Of a DNA stretch of 56,992 nt, positions 24,263 to 32,812 are shown piece after piece. Numbering within the stretch: the first letter of the stretch is position 1; the number at the start of each line of letters is the position of its first letter. Position numbers and translations under genes: made by a program. The notes under the pieces were generated by a model, which ran no database searches, had not been told where the DNA came from, and was given only the letters and a program-made list of their open reading frames with translations. The stretch comes from Metallosphaera yellowstonensis MK1 (GTDB lineage: Archaea > Thermoproteota > Thermoprotei_A > Sulfolobales > Sulfolobaceae), in assembly GCF_000243315.1 (NCBI RefSeq), contig NZ_JH597761.1:147940-204931 (forward strand), read 5' to 3'.

Positions 24263-25549
24263 GTGGTCAGAAAGAGACTTAAACTCTTAAACACAAAGAC
24301 GGTTGTGGAAGACGGGATTAAAAGCTTCATAGCCGAGTGGTTAGCTGCGGGTTTGCCTGAGCTCATTGAAAGAGAAATTGCTTTACCCATAGATAAGGAT
24401 TATATAATAACCGTCACGGGAGGAAGGAGGAGCGGAAAAACTTACCTGCTTTATCAAACAGTAAGAAAAATAATTGAAAAAGGGCTTGCATCACTTAACG
24501 AAATACTCTACGTGGACTTTGAGGATTATAGGCTAAAGGTAGTAAGCGTTAACGATTTAGATAAACTGGTTAAAGCCTTCGTGGAGCTCACCGGGAAACA
24601 GCCTAAGTACATCTTCTTTGACGAGATTCAAAACGTCAAAGATTACGGGAGCTGGTTTAGGAGGAGGATTAACGCCGGAGTGTTTTTAACCGGGTCTTCA
24701 TCAGAGTTGACTCCCCTTAAAATAGCTGAGGAACTAAGAGGGAGGAGTATAAACTTTGAGGTATATCCCTTATCTTTTAGGGAGTTCTTAAGGTTTGAGG
24801 GTTTCACTTACACACCTTTAATGGATTATACTCCACAAAGGGGTAAAATCCTCTCTCTGCTCAGGGAGTATTTATATTACGGCGGTTACCCGGCTGTAGT
24901 GTTGGAGGATAGAAATAAGATAGCCCTACTGAAGTCCTATTTCGAATCCGTAATAATTAGGGACTTATCGATAGTAAAACCGTCAGTCGCTGAGCTCTTC
25001 GCTAGTTTCATAATTTCCAATTACTCGAGTCCCTTGAGTGTGAATAAGGTTTATAACTACTTGAGAGGGTTAGGAGTTAAGGTAGGGAAGGAAACGGTCC
25101 TTGAGCTCTTCTCAAAGGCTAGGGAGGCATACTTCGCCTTCCTTGTTGAGGAGTTTGAGAAAAGCGAGAGTAAGAGGAGGGCTAATCCTAAAAAGGTGTA
25201 TATTATTGACACGGGCTATCCCACTGCTTTAGGTTACGAGTTTTCAATATCAAGGGCTATGGAAAACGCCGTATATATGGAATTAATGAGGAGGGGGATT
25301 AAAGAGGTATTTTATTGGAGGGGGAAGAGGGAGGTGGATTTCGTTGTTTCGAAAAACTTCGAGCCTGAGAGTTTGATACAAGTAACTTATGCAACTGATA
25401 GAGTTGAGGAGAGGGAGATAGAGGGGCTCATGGAGGCTAAACCCGTACTCAAGGTAGATGACGCCTTAATCATCACTTGGGACTATGAGGGAGAGGTTAG
25501 AGGGTTTAAGGCTTTACCCCTGTGGAAATGGTTGCTGGGTTTTAGTTAG
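24263..25549 (+). CDS. AAA+ ATPase with C-terminal DUF4143 domain (second)
   Basis: This 428-residue protein from a GTG start has the same architecture as the gene at 8316-9587. Walker A is GGRRSGKTY (about residues 53-61), Walker B is YIFFDEIQ, and the C-terminal nuclease-like segment contains FYWRGKREVDFVV and ends LPLWKWLLGFS. Sequence identity to the first copy is limited apart from these motifs, so it is not a recent duplicate. Codon usage is AT-rich relative to neighbours, suggesting a separate origin. It stands alone between IS relics. The cellular role of this family is not established. Confidence 0.87.
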   Translation: MVRKRLKLLNTKTVVEDGIKSFIAEWLAAGLPELIEREIALPIDKDYIITVTGGRRSGKTYLLYQTVRKIIEKGLASLNEILYVDFEDYRLKVVSVNDLDKLVKAFVELTGKQPKYIFFDEIQNVKDYGSWFRRRINAGVFLTGSSSELTPLKIAEELRGRSINFEVYPLSFREFLRFEGFTYTPLMDYTPQRGKILSLLREYLYYGGYPAVVLEDRNKIALLKSYFESVIIRDLSIVKPSVAELFASFIISNYSSPLSVNKVYNYLRGLGVKVGKETVLELFSKAREAYFAFLVEEFEKSESKRRANPKKVYIIDTGYPTALGYEFSISRAMENAVYMELMRRGIKEVFYWRGKREVDFVVSKNFEPESLIQVTYATDRVEEREIEGLMEAKPVLKVDDALIITWDYEGEVRGFKALPLWKWLLGFS

Positions 25550-25710
25550 CCTTACCTCTTTGGGCACAACAAGTGATGCGTCATTTGTCCATTGCAGTAT
25601 ATACCCTTCAGTATTCTAAGTTTTGATGGATACTTAAAAATGAATATTTTTGTCTGTATCTTATAATCTTCTTTTTATTTAACTAAGAAAGGATTTAATT
25701 TTATCTAGCT

Positions 25711-26858
25711 CAGCAGTTATGAGACTTTAACGTAACTTAAAGATTTTCATCAGCCCCAGCGGTCCGCCTAAATGACGTTCAACGGACCTGAGGAACGCCT
25801 CCACGCTCCTCAGGTTCAGCTCCCCCACCAGCTCCCTGACGACGTTGTTGATGGTGAAGATCCTGAGGTAACCCTGAAGCCCCCCAGAACGAGGAGTCCT
25901 CCAGTCCAAGGGCCTTGACGTCCCTTGGGGGGTCCTCGATCTCCCACACAACAGGCCTCCTCGACTTCCTCACTGAGCGAGAGGTCGGTCGTGTAGAGGT
26001 ACCTGGCCTGTGTCCCAGAGTCACGTTTACGTTCCTGGACTAACAACTTCACCGTAATGGCTCGGCCTCCCAGGGTCAGGTCGGCGTAGTAGACTCCGGG
26101 GGGTCTCCCACTCGGAGGTGTCCCTCCACCTCCTCGAGGGTCCCCTGGACCGACTCGACCCTGAGCTCGGTTGGACTTGAGCTCAGACACCAAGTTGTCC
26201 CTCACGAGCTTCTCGGACAGTACTGGAGTCGAAGACGACCCTGGCCACTGGAAGGACTCCTTGAGCACGTCCAACATCTCCCTGGCCAACTCGATCTCGG
26301 TCTTGAACTCGTTGACCCTCACAAATCCCACATCTTCCTCACGGCGTAGGGGAAACCGTGAACGTCCTGCCCGAGGTCCACTACGGCTACCGTGAGGAGC
26401 TTGGCCCTCTCGAACCTCCCGTGGGTGTGGCAGTAGATCCAGTAGTTCTCAGGGGCTCACGTCCCTCCCCCTGGAGCGTCGTGGTCCACGGTGTCGTCCA
26501 CGATGACGGCCACCTGACCCTTCACCAGTCTGACAGGACCTCCAGCTCCCACGCGTCGTCGAGTTCTCCCAACGCCTCCAGCAGGTTTGCGTAGTCCAAC
26601 CCGAACGTCTCGGCCGCGTTCCTCACGCTGGCCCTCCCACCTACCAAGACCATGAGGACTAGTGCCAGTTGACCTTCCTGCTCCTCCCGTTCCTCCTGAC
26701 CACGCCCAGAACCTGGTTGACCGCCTTGACCAGCCTCTCCCTAGCCAACTCGATTTGTCCCTTTCCGCATCTTTTCAGCAGGACGACGTTGAAAAATAAA
26801 AACTTCTCGCTAATACCGACTTCTTCATATTACCTCCCTAAGATTCCCATAACTGCTG
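25711..26858 (-). mobile_element. ISC1217-like IS (1148 bp), transposase degenerate
   Basis: Ends are CAGCAGTTATGAGACTTTAA at 25711 and the complement of CAGCAGTTATGGGA at the other side (26845-26858). The minus-strand transposase is split by frameshifts. Recognisable pieces run LDYANLLEALGELDD, then VAVIVDDTVDH, KLLTVAVVDLG, RYLYTTDLSLS, and end RSVERHLGGPLGLMKIFK. The length is close to that of ISC1217 of Sulfolobus, from memory; the family name needs checking. Its termini are the same as those of the short MITEs, so an active relative probably mobilised them. Part of it (26171-26204) matches a CRISPR spacer at 45149-45182. Confidence 0.72.
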
Positions 26859-26878
26859 TGAAGTAAAATATAAGCGAG

Positions 26879-28349
26879 ATGACCAATGAAATTGGATCCA
26901 CAACGAAGAAAGTTTTGGTCAGCCAGAGGATCGGTGAGCAGATAACTTCACGAGTAAACCAATTAAGCCACAGGGTTAACAGAGATACCGTGGAACCAAA
27001 CCAACTGTGCGGCGATCAGGGTCCCTCAGCGGTTCAGGACGTCGAGGAGGTCTTCGGTGAGACCTTAAAGTACCCGTCGACCTGTCGCGAGAAGGTGAAG
27101 TCTCTCAAGATTCTCGACCTAACTTTCACCCATATGAGTCGGGCCAACAGGGACCTCAATGACGTGAGTGAGGAGATCATAGGCCTATTTAAGAGGAACT
27201 ACGTGTTGATGATCCCGACCAGAGTTTACTTCGATCTCAAAGGACTGTTAAACGAGATGACGTCGCTGTTGGGATCAGATGATCCTTACCTCATGACTAA
27301 GTACCTCGCTTACGGTTTCTTCCTGGCCTGGAAGTACCCCGTGGTTGGTAGCTACAGCTTGACGTTTCAAAACTTTGAGGTTGCCCTGAATCCACTCCTC
27401 AAGATTTACAGGGAAATTCCTCTCCTCTTCTCTCACTCTACGGAGGGAATTCTTCCCTTCACGGAGGTCTTAAATCGCCTGACGGAAGATGACAGGAAAA
27501 AGGTCAGCGGGATCGTGCCAGTCAGGGAGGGGAAAGTTAAGACCAACGTTTACTGGCACTTCAACCTCCTACTCTACCCGCTCGCGTTGGCAGACTTCGT
27601 TAACCTTCTCCCCTACGACAGACAGGTGAGGGAAGGTGGAAAGATCTCATTCCAGGTCACTGCCCTCTACAAGGCTTTGGTGATGTGGAGCTTTCACGGG
27701 AAGTCGGATCACATGGTCCTCCAGGAGCTCGATCATGTCCTCCAGAACGCCAGGAACTTCCTTCAAGGAGGAGGAGTCGAGGAGAACCTACTGTCCTTCG
27801 ATCTACTCTCGAACTTTCGGATCGCCGTGGAGAAGTTGAACGACACCTTGTCTAGAGAACCAGGGTCTGGGTCTCTGGACTTATCCAGGCTTAGGAGGTT
27901 CCCCTCCTCCCTGACCCCCACCCTGAATGAGACCAAGGTGAATTGCAGAGGGGACGGAAACCCGGATCTTTCCGACCTTTACATACCCGTCGACCCAAGA
28001 CTGTTGGCTGCAGCCATGAGGATCGGGAACGTCCTACTGGTCGGTCCCCCAGGAGTCGGAAAGACGACCCTCGCCATGAGGTTCGCCAAGGCGATGACCG
28101 GTAGCGAGGAGTGTTACGACGTCTACACTTCGAACTCCCTTTGGTTCAGAAGGGACGTCGTGGGAGGGGAGAGCCTAGAGGGGAACAGAACTGTGTGGAG
28201 GTCTGGGTTACTGGTCAGGGCCTACGTCAAGGCCTCGAGGTTGACCGACGGTTACTTTTACGTAATCATAGATGAGATCAACAGGGCAGACGTGGACAAG
28301 GCCTTCGGGGAAATGATAACCGTGTTCTCCACCAACTCCCCGGAGGAAT
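26879..28349 (+). pseudogene. McrB-like NTPase of locus 2, 5' part, split by an IS
   Basis: The first about 350 residues are a mostly helical domain I do not recognise (for example RVYFDLKGLLNEMTSLLG). They take the place of the stand-alone reader of locus 1. The AAA+ motor follows: Walker A GPPGVGKTT (residue 389 on) and Walker B YFYVIIDEINRADVDKAFGE. The frame is cut at SPEE by an ISH3-like IS (28350-29569) and continues at 29574. Removing the IS and one copy of the 4 bp duplication GAAT restores the frame as SPEEWEVPITLVDE. The intact gene would encode about 670 residues. Disruption suggests locus 2 is now inactive. Confidence 0.85.
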
Positions 28350-29569
28350 CGGTAGACCCAAAATCACCTCCTTGAAAATAAATCTATATTAATAAGCGGT
28401 TCTATTGATTTAAGTAGAAAATCTCTTAGATAGAATAAATCATCAGAAAACAAGAGTATTAGGAGTACCCTGAACTGCTCCCTCCTCACCTCCCCCTTGA
28501 ACACGGTGTACAGGGAGTAGAGGACCGCGGCCAGCACGAAGATCAACGTGCGGAAGACGAACTTGGTGGAACTGGTGAAGGGGAGAAAGGCCTTGATGTT
28601 CCGGTAAGAGGTCTCTATGGGACCCCTCACCTTGTTGTACAACTTCAACACCTCCCCCTTCGGTAGGTCGAGGTTCGTAGCCCTAGCGAAGTAAACGAGA
28701 GTCCTCTTCTTTCTCTTAACCTTCTCCTCGCTGTACACGAGGAGCCTGAACTCGACCTGCTCGTCCCTCCTGTGCCTCTTACTGTTCGTCTCGTACTCGC
28801 CGTCGAACTCCTGGTAGACCTTCACGTTCCCAACAGGAACTCCGATTATGTACTTGAACTGCGAAACGAAGTTGAGCACGTCAACCGTGTAGAAACCAGC
28901 GTCGAGAGTCATCAACCTTACCTTGAACCCCATGGCGACGACTTGCTCCACGAGGGCCTTCACGACCTCATCCTTGGTCATCCCCTTGACTTGAGTGACG
29001 AAGGCCAGTAGGAGCACTTTCCCGTCAAACTTTGTCGTCGCAGTTGCGTAGTTCCAAGAGTTTCCCTCCTCCGAACTCCCGAGCCCTCCCACCGGTCTCC
29101 CGTACCACGTCTTGGTCGTCCAGTCTATTGAGAGGTCTATCTCCCTTACTCCCTTCAGTACCTTCAAGGATATTTTCCTCACTTGTTCCAACAGCTTTTC
29201 CACCACTTCCACCCCTTGCTCCTCCACGTAATTCCTCACGGTCTGTGGTGACACGCCATACGCCCTCGACTTGCTTTCCACCGAATCGTTCCATAAACAC
29301 GCTGAGATGAGGGTTCTCGCCACCTCTTCCCCTCTCTTTCCCTTGAAGTTCAGCATGGAAAGTAATTTATATCCTATTTGTTGTACGTTGTTTTGGTGAG
29401 GGAGTACCGGTGTTACCATCTCGCTTACTCACGTGGTAATACCACATCTCCCTCACCTTAAACCTTTCTTCAACTGAATTCTTAATACTCTTATAAATTT
29501 CTTTATCTTTTATAAATTAAATATTATCCTACCAGAAATATTTTTCATAATATGATTTTGGGTCTACCG
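28350..29569 (-). mobile_element. ISH3-like insertion sequence, copy B (1220 bp), in an McrB gene
   Basis: Terminal repeats CGGTAGACCCAAAATCA and TGATTTTGGGTCTACCG bound it. The 4 bp target duplication GAAT lies at 28346-28349 and 29570-29573. Near identity with copy A indicates recent activity. Confidence 0.93.
28364..29419 (-). CDS. DDE transposase, ISH3-like (copy B)
   Basis: This 351-residue intact transposase is nearly identical to copy A at 22787-23842. The catalytic residues lie in DLSIDWTTKTWYG, LMTLDAGFYTVD and KVRGPIETSYRNIKAF. A few substitutions (for example KLLEQVRKISLKV) show the two copies have diverged slightly. The gene fills nearly the entire element, and its stop codon lies just inside the left terminal repeat. 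Confidence 0.9.
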   Translation of the reverse strand: MVTPVLPHQNNVQQIGYKLLSMLNFKGKRGEEVARTLISACLWNDSVESKSRAYGVSPQTVRNYVEEQGVEVVEKLLEQVRKISLKVLKGVREIDLSIDWTTKTWYGRPVGGLGSSEEGNSWNYATATTKFDGKVLLLAFVTQVKGMTKDEVVKALVEQVVAMGFKVRLMTLDAGFYTVDVLNFVSQFKYIIGVPVGNVKVYQEFDGEYETNSKRHRRDEQVEFRLLVYSEEKVKRKKRTLVYFARATNLDLPKGEVLKLYNKVRGPIETSYRNIKAFLPFTSSTKFVFRTLIFVLAAVLYSLYTVFKGEVRREQFRVLLILLFSDDLFYLRDFLLKSIEPLINIDLFSRR

Positions 29570-29573
29570 GAAT

Positions 29574-30088
29574 GGGAGGTCCCAATTACGTTGGTAGACG
29601 AGGTGAGTAGATACGGTGATAACGCGGACGACACGGCGAGGGAATTCCTCAAGGTTTACCGGGAGAAGGGGAACGAGCCCCTGAGGAGGATAAGGCTCGT
29701 GGGTACCATGAACTTGGTCGACGCCAGGAACCTGTTCTATGTCGGGGACGCCCTGGCCAGGAGGTTCGTGATCTTCAATCTGGACTACCCGAAGGGGACG
29801 GAGGACTTGGATAAGATTCTTAAGTCTGGTGACTACTCCCTACCCAACGAGGAAGGGATACGTAGGTTGGTGGCCTGTCTGAGGGCTCATAAGGTCAAAC
29901 TTTCGCCCGCTACCGTGAGAACGGCGTTGGGCCTCTACAGGGAACTGGCACTTAAAGATCAGGGCTCTCTGAGGGGATTGGAGGAGTTCAAACTAAGCCT
30001 CGAACTGGCACTGGGGTCTCTGGACCCAGGCAGGTTAAAGAAGTTCAGGCAGAGTCTCCAGGAGTGCTCCCGATCCGGGGGTGCTTGA
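29574..30088 (+). pseudogene. McrB-like NTPase of locus 2, 3' part
   Basis: Downstream of the IS the frame resumes WEVPITLVDEVSRYG. It contains the McrB sensor motif TMNLVDARN and DALARRF, as in the locus 1 motor. It ends in a helical C-terminal domain (KLSPATVRTALGLYREL). Without the upstream Walker motifs the fragment cannot work alone. An ATG-type start inside the IS end would produce a short product, but I see no sign that it is used. Confidence 0.85.
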
Positions 30089-30230
30089 CGCTGTTCTCAG
30101 CTCGTAGCCTGCAATTCAGCTTTCCCACTGGCCTAGGGGAGGTAGTTCGTGGCCCTTCAACTCTCTTGACAGTCGTGATCGGAAACACGAGAGAGTTAAC
30201 TGAGATCAGAGGAGAGGAGGCCTCCCCGAG

Positions 30231-31460
30231 ATGAACAGGGATCGCATACTCCTGAGGAAGGTCGGACGTTACTACCTGCGGTACTGGGGGGTGGTAAACC
30301 TGGAGGACCTGCTCCGACTCTTCAGGTCTGGAGGGAGTTCAAACGTAGACAACTCGACCCTCTCCTACGTCAGGGAATACCTCCTTTTCTTAGCAACTGA
30401 GGAAGCAGTTAGGTCCGCAAGGAGAGCTAAGAGGGAGAGATCGACCTTCAAGGAGTTCGCGGTGGAGTACTCCCAGAGGAATTACGGTCCTGTGGACGTG
30501 GCGAGGACGCTCATCACTCTCCCCTACGGGCTAAAAGCCTACTTTAACTACAGGGAGGGATACGACGCTCCGGAGTACTCCCTTCTGGGCTACCTGCTCC
30601 GGAGGATTTACAGTCTGGTCAAGGCTAAGAGTAACCTAGTCAACCCCAGGAGTTCCCTGAGGGCCGCGAGGGAGGACTCACTGAGCAATCCCAACCTCGA
30701 CTTCACCAGGGACTTCAGGAAGACCTTTAACTCCCTTTCCAAGTTGAAGGACGAATTTCCGAAGGGTAAGTTCAGGAGACCCGTTTACACGGACCCGGGG
30801 TGGCTTAGGACCGCGTTCCGTGCTTTCTCCGTGACCAGGAAGGTGGAGAAGGTCGAAGTGAGCACTGATTTGGGGGACAGGAATCTCCTCAGGTTCGTGC
30901 TCTGGAAGCTCTACGAACTATACGTCTTTTACCTCATCGTCGCTTACCTGCAGGCGAGAGGTTACAAGGTGTTGAAGTCTGAAGGAGGAGGGGGACGAGG
31001 AAGGAGTTACGTTGCAGTTAAGGACGGGGAAGAGATCCTCATGTCATTTAACGTCCCGTTGGGGAACTCCAGGCTAAAGAGGGTGGACAGCCTCGAGGGC
31101 CTCAATGAGTACAGGGGTAGGCCAGACCTGGCCCTGAGAGGTAGGAAGACTTTCCTATTTGAGTCCAAGTACTCCTGGAGGCACAGCTACATCACAGCAG
31201 GAAGGTTCAAGGTGATGGCCTACGCCCTAGAGTACAGGCCTGACCTGTCTATACTGGTCTATCCGGGGCTTAAGGGAGGGAGGACATATGACGAGGAGGA
31301 AGAGGTCACTGCTAATTTACACAGGGAGGTGGAGAGGAACGGGTACCTGTGCTTTGACTACGAGGGGCAGGAGATATACATGGTGATTCTAGATCCAGGA
31401 AGGGACGATTCGGTCAACTTGGGGATTATACAGGACGTCCTGGGACCACGGCTGAGTTAG
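30231..31460 (+). CDS. McrC-like protein with PD-(D/E)xK nuclease domain (locus 2)
   Basis: This 409-residue paralogue of the protein at 16737-17957 shares VGRYYLRYWGVVNLEDLL at the start and LWKLYELYVFYLIVAYL in the middle. The nuclease core is GRPDLAL (D299) and FLFESKYS (E311, K313), so the catalytic triad is intact. It follows the interrupted McrB-like gene with a 142 bp gap. The order McrB-then-McrC is the reverse of locus 1, where the nuclease gene comes first. GC content is high, like the host, in contrast to locus 1. With its motor broken, the nuclease may be idle or may work with the locus 1 McrB. Confidence 0.8.
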   Translation: MNRDRILLRKVGRYYLRYWGVVNLEDLLRLFRSGGSSNVDNSTLSYVREYLLFLATEEAVRSARRAKRERSTFKEFAVEYSQRNYGPVDVARTLITLPYGLKAYFNYREGYDAPEYSLLGYLLRRIYSLVKAKSNLVNPRSSLRAAREDSLSNPNLDFTRDFRKTFNSLSKLKDEFPKGKFRRPVYTDPGWLRTAFRAFSVTRKVEKVEVSTDLGDRNLLRFVLWKLYELYVFYLIVAYLQARGYKVLKSEGGGGRGRSYVAVKDGEEILMSFNVPLGNSRLKRVDSLEGLNEYRGRPDLALRGRKTFLFESKYSWRHSYITAGRFKVMAYALEYRPDLSILVYPGLKGGRTYDEEEEVTANLHREVERNGYLCFDYEGQEIYMVILDPGRDDSVNLGIIQDVLGPRLS

Positions 31461-31505
31461 GTGAGTAGTCCCGATGAGAAGCTCTCGGGAATAGTAACTG
31501 GTTCG

Positions 31506-31594
31506 AGTGTTTACCCGTGGCGTAACTTATCCCAGCAGTTATGGGATTTCTCGTTGCATAGCCTTGAAGTCAAGGCAAAATCTACTAACTGCTG
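31506..31594 (+). repeat. End of the ~290 bp repeat joined to a MITE copy
   Basis: AGTGTTTACCCGTGGCGTAA (31506 on) is followed at 31533 by a complete MITE beginning CAGCAGTTATGGGATTTCTC and ending CTACTAACTGCTG. The repeat is cut just before the MITE. Confidence 0.75.
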
Positions 31595-31675
31595 TCCCTT
31601 TAATTTGACCTTAGATATTTGATGAAGAGAACTCGACTGGCTCACCCTTCAGGGACATTGGAGGTCCCGTAAGGC

Positions 31676-31687
31676 GGTAATATTACC
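31676..31687. promoter_or_regulatory. Palindrome upstream of csa3a
   Basis: GGTAATATTACC is a perfect 12 bp palindrome about 100 bp before the csa3a start. It could be an operator. A TATA-like AATTTAAAAG (about 31752-31761) lies closer to the gene. Confidence 0.35.
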
Positions 31688-31784
31688 TAAACGACGGGGA
31701 TCACCATCGTGAGTGGTAATGCACTAGAAATACTTCACGAGCGAATGTGAACAATTTAAAAGCCTCACCTCCTAACATAAAATT

Positions 31785-32426
31785 ATGAGGAGCTACGTCT
31801 TCACCCTGGGCTTTCACGAGGACTTCGTGGTGAGGAGGCTACACGGCACACATGTCTCTCCTGAGGATCACCTGCTGGCGATCACCGTGAGGCCGGTATC
31901 CAAGGGAACCATGAAGGCCTTCCAGGCGTTACAGGCATACTGCACCAAGTTATCATTGAGGGAGCCGGAACTCCTCGAGCTGGAGGGATCCAATCTGTTC
32001 TCCTTCGTGGAGCAGATATTGTCGAAGGTGAGGAGTCTGCAGGAACCCCTGATCGTAGACATCAGCGGAGGGATGAGGGCCTTGGGTGTTTCCACGCTAA
32101 TTGCGGTGCTGGCCAGCGGAAAGGATGCTGACATATATGTGACCCTGGAGAACGAGGAGGGAGAGCTCTATTTCTCCACAAGGGAATTCAGGGCCCTAGC
32201 CTCAGGCGTCACCAAGGAGAGGTACATCTTGCTCAGTGAGGTCTCCAGGAACCCCGGGATAACCGTGGACGAGCTGGCACAGAGGTTGGGCAAGACAAAG
32301 AAGACGGTGCTCAACTACGTCACTGAGATGAAGGGTGACGGGCTCTTGACCCAGAGAGGTAAGAGCGCAGGGATATTCCTGACAAAGCTGGGGGAGATAG
32401 TGGTTAAGGCGAGGGACAACAAATAG
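31785..32426 (+). CDS. csa3a: Csa3a: CARF-domain transcription regulator of CRISPR adaptation
   Basis: This 213-residue protein has an N-terminal Rossmann-like CARF domain (starting YVFTLGFHEDFVVRRL; motif VDISGGMRALG at about residues 89-99). A C-terminal winged helix-turn-helix follows (VDELAQRLGKTKKTVLNYV). Csa3 proteins bind promoters of cas genes and are controlled by cyclic oligoadenylates in Sulfolobales. Csa3a is known as an activator of the adaptation genes. Here it sits at the trailer end of the large array, 8.7 kb from csa1-cas1-cas2-cas4. It has its own TATA box about 30 bp upstream. Confidence 0.85.
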   Translation: MRSYVFTLGFHEDFVVRRLHGTHVSPEDHLLAITVRPVSKGTMKAFQALQAYCTKLSLREPELLELEGSNLFSFVEQILSKVRSLQEPLIVDISGGMRALGVSTLIAVLASGKDADIYVTLENEEGELYFSTREFRALASGVTKERYILLSEVSRNPGITVDELAQRLGKTKKTVLNYVTEMKGDGLLTQRGKSAGIFLTKLGEIVVKARDNK

Positions 32427-32467
32427 GCCTAAACGAGTCCAGTGTTACGTTTTTAAGTCTGTCAGAG

Positions 32468-32800
32468 CAGCAAGTATGGGAATCTTAGGGAGGACCGGAA
32501 AGTCGGTATTGTGAGAAGTTTTTCGACGTCGTCCGGCTGAAAAGGTGCGGAAAGGGACAGATCGAGTTCGCTAGGGAGAGGCCGGTCAGGGAGGTCAACA
32601 GGTTGGGCGTGGTGAGGGGGAAGGGGAGGAGCAGGAAGGTTAACCGGCACTAGTCCTCATGGTCCTGACGGAGGGCCAGCGTGAGGAATGCTGCTGAGAC
32701 GTTCGGGTTGGACTACTCAAACCTGCTGGGGGCGTTGGGAGAACTGGACTACGCGTGGAGGGACTGGAGGTCCCCTGTCGGGGCTGGTATTTCGTCGATA
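32468..32800 (+). mobile_element. 5' fragment of an ISC1217-like IS abutting the CRISPR array
   Basis: CAGCAAGTATGGGAATCTTA (32468 on) and the following 300 bp match the left part of the element at 15453. It retains the codons for LDYSNLLGALGEL. The fragment ends where the first degenerate CRISPR repeat begins at 32813. Confidence 0.7.
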
Positions 32801-32812
32801 TACTCGAAGTCG

